Position numbers and translations under genes: made by a program. 64,000 bases of DNA from JAABVD01 sp965204545 (GTDB taxonomy: Bacteria; Verrucomicrobiota; Verrucomicrobiia; Opitutales; UBA2995), in contig CBDBFA010000003.1 in NCBI GenBank assembly GCA_965204545.1, positions 1,426,001 to 1,490,000 on the forward strand. Reading direction: 5' to 3'. The notes below the pieces were generated by a model that was not told the DNA's origin, did not search any database, and saw only the letters and a list, made by a program, of their open reading frames with translations. Each line of letters starts with the position of its first letter. Positions within the stretch are counted from its first letter, which is position 1. Shown here piece after piece: positions 33,482-42,854 of the stretch.

Positions 33482-35698
33482 GTGAGGGATCCCAAGGCAG
33501 GCCAGAATGACCCGGAGGGCCCCTACCCTTCCCGCTACAATCCCGGTTTCCCCTATTCCCAAGGTTATAGCTACGGCAAAGGGGAGGAAAGGGGGCGGCA
33601 GGGCAGTTTCCAAGCCTACCTGCTGATAATTCGGGAGCGGATCTGGTGGGTATTGGCCATTTTTTTGCTCGTCCTCCTTTCTACTACCCTGACGGTCCTA
33701 TATCAAACCCCTCTCTACAAATCGGTAGGAACGGTAGAGGTTAAGCGGGAAGCCAATACAGTGGTGAAGTTCGAAGAGGTGGAAAGCCAGGAACTGCGGG
33801 GGATGGAAGACTTCAACACCGAGGTCAAAATCCTGGAAAGCCAAAGTATCATCGAACAGGTGGCGGCGAGGTTCAAAGGAGATGAAAGAGCCCGATTTCT
33901 CAAGCCCTACCTGAAAGGCAAGGATCCCGCCGAGGTATCCCTTCCCCTCGTCCTCTACCGGAATCGAAGCATCATTCCCCAGCGCCTGAGCCGCATAATT
34001 GCCATCGAATACACCCATCCGGACCCGGAGATTGCCGCCAAAACAACCAATCTGTTCATGGACGAATACATCGGTTTCAATCAACGAAAACAGTTGGAGG
34101 CATCCCTAAAAGCAGTTGAAGACTTACAGATCAGGGCCGATCAGCAGCGCAAGAAACTCGAAGAGCTGGAGTTCAAGTTGCAAGAGTATAGGGAGGAGCA
34201 TGAAACCGTTTCATTCGATGAACGGTCCGCCATCGAGAACGAGAAATTGAGCGTCCTCAATCTGAAAAGCGCCGAGGCGGAAACCGCTTTATACGAAGTC
34301 CGGTTCCAGTGGGATTTGATTCAAACTTACCGCGAAAAGGGCAAGGACCTCATGGAGCTGAGTTTTATTTCCGACGGCCCATTGGTGCAGCAGTTGAATG
34401 CGGATTTTTCCACCCGCAAGGTAGAAGTCGCCGCCCTTTCCAAGCGCTACCGGGATAAGCATCCGACCATGATTTCCCTGCTCCGGTCCCTGCAGGAAGT
34501 CGGGGATGAACTCCACACCGCAATCCAGGCCGAAGTGGACAAAATATATTCCGATCTTCTTCGGGCCAAAGCGCGCTATGACGAGGCCCAGGCCACCGTA
34601 AAGCAGCAGGAAGACCTGCTCATGAGCATCGACCGGCTCAGCGTGGACTACGAGACCATGCAACGCGAAGCCGAGGTCAACACCGTCATCTATCAGCGTC
34701 TGGTGGAGCGGATGAGGGAAACCAACATCAGCTCCAGTCTGGACAACCCCAATGTCCGCGCCCTGGACCGGGCCCTCATGGCCGAGAAGCCCTATTGGCC
34801 CAATTATTTCCTTTTTTTCAGCGGCGGAATTTTTGGCGGTGTGATCCTGGGCGTGGGTGTAGCCCTGGTTATCGCCCATCTGGACGACCGGGTGAAAAGC
34901 GCTTCCGAGATTGAACAAGTGGTGGGCCTGCCCCTTCTGGGGGCCATCTCCGAAATCAGGAACCTGTCGTCCACGGAAAAAGCCAAAGTGGCTGCCTCGG
35001 GCTTGGAGAGCGATGCTTTCGAGCGCTTCCTGTCCTTGTATTCCGGCCTGATGCTGAAAAGAGAAGGCAAGAATGCCCAGTGTCTACTCGTCACTTCGAC
35101 CATTCCCGGGGAAGGCAAATCGTTCCTTTCATCGAACCTTGCTTTAACCTTCTCTGCCCATGGTGAGAATACCCTCCTTATCGACTGTGACTTGCGCTTG
35201 TCCAACCTCCCCCATCTGCTCGGAATCGAGAACGCCCCCGGGGTGGTTGACTACTGCTTTGAAAAGGCAAATTTCGACCATGTGGTGCACCGGGAAGACG
35301 AGTCGGGATTGCACCTGATCCCCACTGGAAAGAGGGCCGGCAACCCTTCCCAGATCCTCAGTTCGGAGAGATTTGAACAATTACTCCGGGAGGCCCGGGA
35401 ACGCTACTCCCGCATCATCCTCGATACGCCGCCCGTTTCCGCCGTCAGCGATTCACTCATCATCCTGCCCCTGGTGGATGGAGCGCTCTACACCATCAAA
35501 TTCAATGCCGTAAAAAGAAAAGTCATTGCGGCGAACGTCCGGCGGCTGTTGGAGGCCAATGTCCCGATTCTCGGTGCGGTCCTGAACAATATGAAACTTT
35601 CCGTATCGGGATACTATTATTCTTACCAGAATTACAAATACCGGCATTACTATACCCGGCAATCGCCTACCCGCGAACTAGCCGAAAAACTGAATTAG
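33482..35698 (+). CDS. Wzc-like chain-length regulator fused to a BY-kinase
   Basis: This 738-aa protein controls polysaccharide polymer length and export. Residues about 56-76 form a membrane helix, a Wzz-like periplasmic region with coiled coil extends to about 420, and a second helix lies near 445-470. The cytoplasmic tyrosine kinase has Walker A STIPGEGKS with Lys546, and Walker A' LLIDCDLRLS. The tail has a cluster of eight tyrosines between about 715 and 730, the usual autophosphorylation site. A GTG start at 33482 with AAAGGTGAG just at the start gives tight coupling to the Wza-like gene. It overlaps the convergent sua5 by four bases. No glycosyltransferase or polymerase genes are in this window. 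Confidence 0.92.
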   Translation: MRDPKAGQNDPEGPYPSRYNPGFPYSQGYSYGKGEERGRQGSFQAYLLIIRERIWWVLAIFLLVLLSTTLTVLYQTPLYKSVGTVEVKREANTVVKFEEVESQELRGMEDFNTEVKILESQSIIEQVAARFKGDERARFLKPYLKGKDPAEVSLPLVLYRNRSIIPQRLSRIIAIEYTHPDPEIAAKTTNLFMDEYIGFNQRKQLEASLKAVEDLQIRADQQRKKLEELEFKLQEYREEHETVSFDERSAIENEKLSVLNLKSAEAETALYEVRFQWDLIQTYREKGKDLMELSFISDGPLVQQLNADFSTRKVEVAALSKRYRDKHPTMISLLRSLQEVGDELHTAIQAEVDKIYSDLLRAKARYDEAQATVKQQEDLLMSIDRLSVDYETMQREAEVNTVIYQRLVERMRETNISSSLDNPNVRALDRALMAEKPYWPNYFLFFSGGIFGGVILGVGVALVIAHLDDRVKSASEIEQVVGLPLLGAISEIRNLSSTEKAKVAASGLESDAFERFLSLYSGLMLKREGKNAQCLLVTSTIPGEGKSFLSSNLALTFSAHGENTLLIDCDLRLSNLPHLLGIENAPGVVDYCFEKANFDHVVHREDESGLHLIPTGKRAGNPSQILSSERFEQLLREARERYSRIILDTPPVSAVSDSLIILPLVDGALYTIKFNAVKRKVIAANVRRLLEANVPILGAVLNNMKLSVSGYYYSYQNYKYRHYYTRQSPTRELAEKLN

Positions 35699-36669
35699 GG
35701 CGAAGTTGAAGCCCGGCGCATGCGGTCCCGAATGGCGGCGGCCAGTCCATCCCCTTCCGGAACCTCCAGGTAGAGGGTCGCGTACCTTTTTCGATCGAGA
35801 CGATACAACCGGTCGTACAAGTTGCGGGCCACCTCTTCCAACCGGCCGTCGGCCGACAAGGCGAAATGATGCTCGCCCCTGCAACTGGCCGCGTTGAGAA
35901 AGACAATGGCATCCCCTTTGTCCGTTTTTGGCAGGCAACCCCGGAAGGTCCGCAGCAGGGTGTTCGGGCTGTAATGCCGCTCCATCAGCCCGGGGGAGAG
36001 AAGCCCGCGGGCGGAATTTTCCACGGAAACATCCGTAAACAGGTGAATGGATTTCCCGATTTTATCCTCCAGGGATTCCTGTGCGATGGCTCCCTGGCGG
36101 AGCAGTTTCGGCTCATCCGGATCGAGCAGCGACACAATGGTGGATTCGATGCCGCCTTGGCAGGGGCCTCCGTCCAAGATGTAGTCGATGGATTGGCCCA
36201 GAGCCGTCTCCACGTGCTCCGGCCTGGTCGGACTGATGTAACCGAATGGATTGGCGCTGGGAGCGGCCAAGGGGAAGGAACACCGCCGAAGCAGGGCGCG
36301 GAACAGGGGATGGGACGGCATCCTTACCGCCACCGTATCAAGGCCCGCCGTGACCGAGGCCGGGATGGCGGATTTCTTTTTGAGAATCAAGGTAAGCGGT
36401 CCGGGCCAGAAGCGTTCTCCAGCCAAGTGATCCGGATCCGTGACATCCCCAATGGCCTCCACTCCCTCCCAGTCCAACACGTGCACGATCAGCGGATTCC
36501 GCCGGGGCCGTCCCTTCACCGCAAAAATTTTGGCTACGGCGGCGGGATCCAGGGCATTGCCCGCCAGACCATAAACGGTTTCCGTCGGCGCCGCTGCAAT
36601 GCCACCTGCGGCCAGGTGACGGGCAAGCAGATCGAGGTTTGCGGGTTCGGAGTGAAGGATACGGGCCAT
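35695..36669 (-). CDS. L-threonylcarbamoyladenylate synthase, Sua5 type
   Basis: The enzyme makes threonylcarbamoyl-AMP from threonine, bicarbonate and ATP for the t6A37 modification of tRNAs that read ANN codons. The 324-aa length covers both the YrdC/TsaC domain (about 8-190, with PTETVYGLAGNA, KGRPRRNPLIVHV and APSANPFG) and the C-terminal Sua5 domain (about 200-310). The start at ATG 36669 is standard. It lies 30 bases downstream of rpsR on the same strand and is likely co-transcribed with it. Its end overlaps the end of the Wzc-like gene. Confidence 0.94.
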   Translation of the reverse strand: MARILHSEPANLDLLARHLAAGGIAAAPTETVYGLAGNALDPAAVAKIFAVKGRPRRNPLIVHVLDWEGVEAIGDVTDPDHLAGERFWPGPLTLILKKKSAIPASVTAGLDTVAVRMPSHPLFRALLRRCSFPLAAPSANPFGYISPTRPEHVETALGQSIDYILDGGPCQGGIESTIVSLLDPDEPKLLRQGAIAQESLEDKIGKSIHLFTDVSVENSARGLLSPGLMERHYSPNTLLRTFRGCLPKTDKGDAIVFLNAASCRGEHHFALSADGRLEEVARNLYDRLYRLDRKRYATLYLEVPEGDGLAAAIRDRMRRASTSP

Positions 36670-36699
36670 GGGGATCGGCCCCTCTGATCGGCCAAGGCC

Positions 36700-36894
36700 T
36701 TACTTCATGAGAAGCATGTTGCGGGCGCGTTTAATGACCTTGGTAATATGCCGTTGCTGCTTGGCCGAAAGCCTGGTGACGCGCCGGGGCAATATCTTGC
36801 CGGTTTCGGTTACGTAACGGGACAAGATCTCGGCATCCCGGAAATCGAGATCCATCGGATTCCAGGATCGCTTCGGTTTGGTATCATTAGCCAT
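36700..36894 (-). CDS. rpsR: 30S ribosomal protein S18
   Basis: This 64-aa protein of the small ribosomal subunit platform has the conserved core FRDAEILSRYVTETGKILPR followed by RVTRLSAKQQRHITKVIKRA. The longer open frame reaching 37083 is spurious; the family starts close to MANDTKPKRSW, so I use ATG 36894. Unlike the common rpsF-ssb-rpsR-rplI arrangement, rpsR stands without its usual partners and is followed by sua5. Confidence 0.95.
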   Translation of the reverse strand: MANDTKPKRSWNPMDLDFRDAEILSRYVTETGKILPRRVTRLSAKQQRHITKVIKRARNMLLMK

Positions 36895-37039
36895 AAGAGG
36901 TGGGTAGCAAAATTGAATCCATCTTCGAAGCAAGCCAAAAATTCGGGTTAACCCGCGATTGGGCCAATTGCGGCTCGCCCATGCCTTGGAGGGTTGACGG
37001 ACCGAGTCCGGACAACCTCGCCTCATATGCCATATACCC

Positions 37040-37070
37040 TTGAAATCCACCCTTCGAGGTTCCTTATTCT
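37040..37070 (+). promoter_or_regulatory. Possible promoter of tRNA-Arg
   Basis: TTGAAA (37040-37045) and TATTCT (37065-37070) are separated by 19 bases, a little wide, and lie 17 bases before the mature tRNA 5' end. The position is right, but the match is modest. Confidence 0.35.
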
Positions 37071-37087
37071 TAGGGCATGGCAACCCT

Positions 37088-37162
37088 GTCCCTGTAGTTC
37101 AATGGATAGAACCGCGGTTTCCTAAACCGCTGATCTGGGTTCGATTCCCAGCGGGGGCACCA
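37088..37162 (+). tRNA. tRNA-Arg (anticodon CCT)
   Basis: A complete cloverleaf is visible. The acceptor stem pairs GTCCCTG with CGGGGGC (two G-U pairs). The D arm is GTTCAATGGATAGAAC, the anticodon stem is GCGGT/ACCGC around the loop TTCCTAA, and the T arm is GGGTTCGATTCCC-like. The discriminator A is followed by an encoded CCA. Anticodon CCT reads AGG arginine codons. Confidence 0.93.
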
Positions 37163-37377
37163 ACAGGTTGACTTTTACACGGCTTTCCTGTCTGTCAGCG
37201 GGCCGAAAATCATGGAAAACGTAATGGAGAAAACCGGCGGCAGCCCGAAATTCTTGCCGCTATTCCAACCAATGCTCTTATCATTGAATACCATTTTTTC
37301 AAATTTTCTTAGGTGATTTTCAAATCTCAGGTGTTGATCTAGTACAGGGGTTACAATTCCAATTCATATTCTTCTCA

Positions 37378-37920
37378 ATGAAAGATAAGGAAACAGAACA
37401 GGCAAAGTGGTTTGTAGATGAGGTGCTGCCTCATGAGGAGGATCTACGCAATTGGCTGGATTGCCGTTTCCCCAACGTCAAGGATGTGGACGATCTGGTT
37501 CAGGAGGCATTTTCACGCCTGCTCAAGGCCTATGGCTCGGGGCCGATCGTCAATCCGAGGGCTTATCTGTTCGTGGTTGCCAAGAATCTGGCGTTAAATC
37601 AATTGCGCCACCTCCAGTACGAGTGGCACCAAGACACTTCGCAGGTCGATCCCTTCAGTATTCTGGATGAAGTGAACAACCCGCTCGAGGCGATGGTTTT
37701 CAAAGAGGAATTGCAAATTTTGATCCACGCCATCCAATCGCTGCCCGACCGTTGCCGCCAGGTCATGACTCTGCGCAAGATTTATGGCCTATCCCAAAAG
37801 GAAGTAGCCGAAAAACTGGGTATCTCGGTGCGTACCGTTGAGGCGCAAGGCAGCATTGGATTGCGCAAGTGCATCGCCTACTTCCGCCAACATGGCTACC
37901 TGACACTTTTAAAAAAATGA
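37378..37920 (+). CDS. ECF sigma factor, FecI-like
   Basis: This 180-aa protein has sigma region 2 (VDDLVQEAFSRLLKAY, then NPRAYLFVVAKNLALNQLRH) and region 4 (LPDRCRQVMTLRKIYGLSQ, EVAEKLGISVRTVEAQ). It is the first of a three-gene unit with FecR and a TonB receptor carrying a signalling domain. In such systems ligand binding at the receptor is relayed through FecR to free the sigma factor, which then transcribes the receptor gene. The stop overlaps the FecR start by four bases. The downstream LRR array may be part of the regulon, but no shared promoter was identified. Confidence 0.92.
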   Translation: MKDKETEQAKWFVDEVLPHEEDLRNWLDCRFPNVKDVDDLVQEAFSRLLKAYGSGPIVNPRAYLFVVAKNLALNQLRHLQYEWHQDTSQVDPFSILDEVNNPLEAMVFKEELQILIHAIQSLPDRCRQVMTLRKIYGLSQKEVAEKLGISVRTVEAQGSIGLRKCIAYFRQHGYLTLLKK

Positions 37921-38969
37921 AAGATTCACCATCAGAAAACCCTGAATTATCACATATCGAGCAGAAAGCCGCCGATTGGATGCTCCGCATCGACCGGGGA
38001 TTGACGCCACAAGAGCAGGACGACTACACCGAATGGCTGGCCCAAGATCCCTGCCATCGCGAAGCCATGGCCTTATACCAATGGGGCTGGGAGGAATTCG
38101 ACCGCTTGGCCGGGCTGCAAGCAACCCATTATGCTCAGGTCAATCCGGACCTGTTGGCGCCGGATGTCGGCCTTCCTCCCAAAAAATTTGCCAAATTCAG
38201 GTTCATACCATGGTTTGCCGCCCTCCCCATCCCTGTGGTCCTGGCCTTGACGGTATTTTTTCTCCGGCCCGTTGCGGAACCGGAAAGCCCGGAATTCAAA
38301 CCTTCCATCGAGCTGATGGCACGCATCGAGCAGCGGGCCCTGGAGGATGGTTCCAGGGTGGAAATCAATCGCGGGGCCAAGTTGGAAGTAGCCTATCCGG
38401 CCGATAGGAGGCTTGTTTACCTCGAAAAGGGAGAGGCCAACTTCGAAGTGGCCGAGGACCCGAATCGACCCTTCATCGTCAACGCGGCCGGAGTCGACAT
38501 CCGAGCGGTGGGTACTATTTTCAACGTGAAACTGTCCGAAGATGAAGTCGATGTCCTCGTCACGCGTGGAATGGTCCGTGTTGCGCCGACCGCCTCACCT
38601 TCCAATCGAGCCGAATTGCCTGCGGGATCTTTGGTGGAAAGGGGCCAAAAAGCGACTGTCCACCTGCGGAGCGAAACCCCTCAGGTCGAAGTGATTACTT
38701 TGAGCGAACCAGAGATAGAGGAAGCCACCCTTTGGCAGCCACGACTCCTTGATTTCGATGCAGCGCCCCTGGGGGAGATTGTGGACGCATTCAACCGCTG
38801 CAATCCAATTCAGGTGGTGATTGGGGACCCGTCACTCAATACGGTCAACCTGAGCAGCTCATTCTGGTCCGACAATGTGGAAGGATTCGTCCGCTTGATG
38901 GAATCCAGTTTCGGCATGGAAACCGAATGGCAGGGGAGTCGGGAGATCGTTCTGCGTTCCGCCCAGTGA
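37917..38969 (+). CDS. FecR-type anti-sigma/sigma-regulator with C-terminal STN-like domain
   Basis: This 350-aa protein begins with a cytoplasmic DUF4880-like segment (AADWMLRIDRGLTPQEQDDY). A membrane helix lies near 100-120 (PWFAALPIPVVLALTVFFL) and the periplasmic FecR domain at about 140-240 (LEDGSRVEINRGAKLEV ... GVDIRAVGTIFNVKL). The last 70 residues (LLDFDAAPLGEIVDAFNR...) resemble an STN fold that contacts the receptor. I start at ATG 37917, overlapping the sigma stop, instead of an upstream in-frame start. Its partner receptor follows after 76 bases. Confidence 0.9.
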   Translation: MKDSPSENPELSHIEQKAADWMLRIDRGLTPQEQDDYTEWLAQDPCHREAMALYQWGWEEFDRLAGLQATHYAQVNPDLLAPDVGLPPKKFAKFRFIPWFAALPIPVVLALTVFFLRPVAEPESPEFKPSIELMARIEQRALEDGSRVEINRGAKLEVAYPADRRLVYLEKGEANFEVAEDPNRPFIVNAAGVDIRAVGTIFNVKLSEDEVDVLVTRGMVRVAPTASPSNRAELPAGSLVERGQKATVHLRSETPQVEVITLSEPEIEEATLWQPRLLDFDAAPLGEIVDAFNRCNPIQVVIGDPSLNTVNLSSSFWSDNVEGFVRLMESSFGMETEWQGSREIVLRSAQ

Positions 38970-39045
38970 CCCTGTGTTTTTCTGCCCATTAAACGCATTA
39001 TCAGGTAGGAGCGCAAAGCCTGGTCGCGAAAACGCTCTTCACCAC

Positions 39046-42000
39046 ATGTTTGTTTCGGTAGAGGGATTTTGGGAAAGGCTATCTATCACAGCGGCTCTTC
39101 TCCTTATGTGCACCTCCGGATTAATGGCTTTGGAAATGCAGTCTTTTGATATGGAGGCGGATGATGCCGGCCTGACGCTCAAGGAATTTTCCAGACAGGC
39201 CAAGGCGGGCATCGTCTTTGATCCCGAGAGCGTGAAGGGAGTTCGAACTCAGGAAGTTACCGGGATGTTGTTACCGAGCGAAGCGCTTGGGCGCATGCTT
39301 GAAGGAACGCCCCTGGTCTTCAATCAGGATTTGAAATCCGGAGCCTTTGCCGTAACCCGGGCGGAGATTCCGTCAATAGACAAGGCTACTCATTTTACCG
39401 GACCCGAAACCAAGGAGGAGACTGAAATGGTTACGGGTCAGCCCGAGGTGGGTCCTCGAGAGGAAACCGAAGGATCCATGGTAGAACTCGAGAGGTTTGA
39501 AATGCGTGGCTATCGCGCCAGTTTTGCCATGGCTATTGCCACGGCTATCAATAATAAAAGAAGTTCCGAAAATATAGTTGATGGCGTTTCTGCCGAAGAT
39601 ATCGGCAAACTACCGGATACCAGTATAGCTGAAACCCTCCAGTCTGTAACCGGTGTTCAAATTCGGCGGGAAGGAGGCGAGGGGACATTTGTCAGTATTC
39701 GCGGAATGGATCCGACCTTTACCAAGGTTACGATTAACGGCCAGTCCATAACCCCATCTCGCGCTCAATGGTTTGGGCAGGAGGCGTTCAATCTAACAAT
39801 CGTTCCACCAACCTTGGCAAGCTCGCTTGAGGTTATTAAATCCCCCTCCGCAAATTTGGATGAAGGCGGTCTTGGCGGCACGGTAAACATCAAGAAAATT
39901 CGGCCTCTGGACCTGGGATCAAAACGATTCTCCGCCACAGTGGAAGGGGTTCATGACAGCCTTCGAGACACGTTTACACCCCGCTTGAGCGGTTTCGCCA
40001 GTAATGTGTTCAATGACGGCAAATTGGGCGCTTCCATAGATGGCTATTATTTCGACAGAAAGATTCAACGCCAGTTTGTAGGTGGAGATGACAGCCCCCG
40101 CAGCCTGGGTGGAACCGATTTTATCTACCAGGAAGAAGTGAGGGCGGACGCGGGAAATCAGGACAACGAAGATTATGGCGTTTCGGCCACGCTTCAGTTA
40201 AGGCCGAATGATGACCTCGAACTGTATGCCGACGGGATCTTTTCCAGAAGAGATTACGACCTTGAGGCAACCCGATTCAATCTTGGATTTCGCGATGACG
40301 AGATAAATGCATCGGATCCCAGGATAGCAGCAAATGCCGACAATTATTTGACCACTGTTCCCCTCAAGAACTTTCGGTCTTTGCATTTCACGGGGCGCTC
40401 CAGTTTAGGCGAACAAGAGCTGATCACGCTTCTCGGAGGCGCCAACTGGGCCGTATCCGACACTTTTAATCTGACCATGGAAGCTGCCTACTCTCTCAAC
40501 CGGCAGTTTAATTCGGATGCCATTCTACTTGGCAACGATTTCAATGGAGGGGACTACGAACTGACTCCCGATGATCCGGATGACACCATCGCTCTGGTAC
40601 ATTTCGGGATAGGCAACTCCGATTCTTCCGGGGTGCGATTTGAAGACCTTACCGGTCTCTATGATTTCTCCGATCCTTCCAATTTTCAATCAGGTGCGGT
40701 AAATGATGGGGTAAGGGAACTCCACACCGAAGGCGAAGAACGGTCTGTAAAGGCCGATGCCGTCAAGGAATTTGAAACATTTGCTCTTCAGTTCGGCCTG
40801 AAAATGACAGAGGTGACCGAAAGGCAGGATAGGTTCCGAAACGTCATCAAAGACCCGACCAGAGATGCAATGTTGGCCGCGGTGATACAGGCTGGAGAAA
40901 GTGGCATTGGAGTAAACCCAACCACATCCCTGATTGATGGAATCGGACCGACCCCGTTCCTGAAGACCTTTCATGCCGGATTGAAGACCAAAGATCCATC
41001 TGAAATGGATTTCTTCTCCGATGGAGTGGACCATCAGTGCTTTGCCCGGCGCGACATTTCCGCAGCCTACGTGATGGCAGATTTCGACCAGGTTTGGAAT
41101 ACCGTTCCCGTATCGGGTAATGTCGGTGTTCGCTTGATTAATGACGACAGCCTGTTACGGGGTTTTGCAGAGTCTCTCGGCGAAAATGGCCGTGGGATAA
41201 CGCGAGTTCCCGTCGATGTCGAGGGGCATGTCCTGGGGGGATTCACTTTGATCGAGGAGAACCGCGATTACACGAAAGTTCTGCCGAGCTTGAATTTGAA
41301 GTTCGATTTAAGGGACAATTTTGTGACTCGGTTTGCCGCCGCCAGGGTTATGCGGCGACCTGAAATCTGCCATCAAACCCCTTACTTCGAGCTCGATTTC
41401 GACCTGGACCCCAATACCGGTGAAATCGATTTCACTTCCGGAGGTTCCGCTGATAATGGCAACCCTGACTTGGACCCGTTCCTGGCAAATCAATTGGATC
41501 TCAGTTTGGAATACTACACGGGTGACTATGGACTGCTCGCGTTTGGTCTGTTCTTCAAGGACGTGGAAAATTTCATCGATGCCGAGCAGGTTATTGAAAG
41601 GACGATTCCGATTCTTGGACCCGATGGAATTGTTCGGGACATCACCCTTGATGTGGAACAGGCTGTAAATGGCGGAGGCGCCTCGGTCAGAGGCTTGGAG
41701 CTGACTTTGCAAAGAGACCTTAGTTTTTTCGAGGTTGAAGGATTTGGAGCTTCCTTGAATTTCACTTATACCGATAGTGAAACCGATTCCGACGGGCAAT
41801 CGCTCCCTGGAACATCAAAACGTTCAGGAAATGCCATTCTCTTCTATGAAAACGATACTTTCGGTGTTCGCACCGCCTTCAATTACCGCGATCGTTTCAG
41901 GATGTTGGGGACAGATTATCGCCACAGCATCCAAAGCCTGGAAGCTTCAGCGTATTATCAAGTGAATGAGAACCTGAAAATGCAAATTTCTGTAGTTAAT

Positions 42001-42147
42001 TTTAATAACTTCCCCTACCACCGTCGCTTCAGAGGTAGCGGTGATTTTGCAACGAGAGGCTTGTCGGTGGACGACATTTCAACCAATTGGACTTCTTACG
42101 AAAGAAGCGGCCGCCAGATATACATTGGCGCAAGCATGCACTATTAG
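39046..42147 (+). CDS. TonB-dependent receptor with N-terminal signalling (STN) domain
   Basis: This is a 1033-aa outer-membrane receptor. After a signal peptide (about 10-27) comes an STN domain (about 30-105), needed for transmembrane signalling to FecR. The plug follows (ENIVDGVSAEDIGKLPDTS, FVSIRGMDPTFTKVTINGQ), then a large barrel ending in the aromatic terminus GASMHY. The plug motif matches the TIGR01782 group common for carbohydrate or large-ligand uptake in Xanthomonas and Caulobacter. The ligand is unknown and is not necessarily iron. The start at ATG 39046 gives the signal peptide; the GTG at 38974 would add an unlikely leader. Confidence 0.93.
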   Translation: MFVSVEGFWERLSITAALLLMCTSGLMALEMQSFDMEADDAGLTLKEFSRQAKAGIVFDPESVKGVRTQEVTGMLLPSEALGRMLEGTPLVFNQDLKSGAFAVTRAEIPSIDKATHFTGPETKEETEMVTGQPEVGPREETEGSMVELERFEMRGYRASFAMAIATAINNKRSSENIVDGVSAEDIGKLPDTSIAETLQSVTGVQIRREGGEGTFVSIRGMDPTFTKVTINGQSITPSRAQWFGQEAFNLTIVPPTLASSLEVIKSPSANLDEGGLGGTVNIKKIRPLDLGSKRFSATVEGVHDSLRDTFTPRLSGFASNVFNDGKLGASIDGYYFDRKIQRQFVGGDDSPRSLGGTDFIYQEEVRADAGNQDNEDYGVSATLQLRPNDDLELYADGIFSRRDYDLEATRFNLGFRDDEINASDPRIAANADNYLTTVPLKNFRSLHFTGRSSLGEQELITLLGGANWAVSDTFNLTMEAAYSLNRQFNSDAILLGNDFNGGDYELTPDDPDDTIALVHFGIGNSDSSGVRFEDLTGLYDFSDPSNFQSGAVNDGVRELHTEGEERSVKADAVKEFETFALQFGLKMTEVTERQDRFRNVIKDPTRDAMLAAVIQAGESGIGVNPTTSLIDGIGPTPFLKTFHAGLKTKDPSEMDFFSDGVDHQCFARRDISAAYVMADFDQVWNTVPVSGNVGVRLINDDSLLRGFAESLGENGRGITRVPVDVEGHVLGGFTLIEENRDYTKVLPSLNLKFDLRDNFVTRFAAARVMRRPEICHQTPYFELDFDLDPNTGEIDFTSGGSADNGNPDLDPFLANQLDLSLEYYTGDYGLLAFGLFFKDVENFIDAEQVIERTIPILGPDGIVRDITLDVEQAVNGGGASVRGLELTLQRDLSFFEVEGFGASLNFTYTDSETDSDGQSLPGTSKRSGNAILFYENDTFGVRTAFNYRDRFRMLGTDYRHSIQSLEASAYYQVNENLKMQISVVNFNNFPYHRRFRGSGDFATRGLSVDDISTNWTSYERSGRQIYIGASMHY

Positions 42148-42854
42148 GATCAACCCAAAAAAATTTTTACAGCCCCTGAGAATGACGAGGAAAGGCAATA
42201 AATCAGTTTCTCATAGTCAGGTCCACCGGGGAATAATCTGAACCCTTGCTGAAGAAAGCTTGCCCGCATGTTTCATGCATTTTCGGTCCTTTGAACCCCT
42301 TCTTTGCCCCTTTCAAATAAAAAAATGACCCTTGTACGAATTTTCTTTTAGGTGATTTGGCGGCGTCGGGGTTTGTTCTTTTAGAAGGACTCCAGTCTTT
42401 CTTGTATTCGACACCGAAAAAATGCCCCCACTGCACCTGTGTTTCGGCGCGTGGCCTTTGGCCAAGGCCATGTTTTGCGGCGGGGCTTCGCCTTATTTTC
42501 TCCGCAAAATAATAAGCCTCAGGATTCCTGTCATTTTAGTCGGTCCGAAGGAGGGGTCCAATCCGGTTTTCCGTTTCAAGGTTCTTTTTGTGCAGGGGAT
42601 CTCCAAAGGAATCCATTCCGATCAATCTGTGAATGGAGGGAGGGCAGGAGGCCCCCTGATCCAATACCTTGAAGGCGCCTTCATGCCTGAAGTCATTTTG
42701 GGTTCGTGGTATAAAAACAACCTGGGTCCGGGCGGGCGGCACGCCTTTCCCAACCTGGCCGGGCCTACTCTTTCCAGGGGCTTGGGGGCCGGGATAGGTC
42801 TGGACGGATTAACCCAGGCATCCGCTATTTCCCCTTAACCCCAAGCGCTTAATC
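42148..42854. other. 707-bp gap before the LRR array, no gene recognised
   Basis: The only sizeable open frame (42422-42838, + strand) has no recognisable domain and odd composition, so I do not call it. The stretch contains the inverted word TGGCCTTTGGCCAAGGCCA near 42450 and a GAATTTTCTTTTAGGTGATTT word near 42337 that echoes AAATTTTCTTAGGTGATTT before the sigma gene (about 37302). Promoter elements for the LRR array probably lie here, but none could be identified with confidence. Confidence 0.4.

Noticed and set aside
42422..42838. 138-codon frame before the LRR array
   Set aside because: No signal peptide, domain or plausible composition; left as unassigned sequence.
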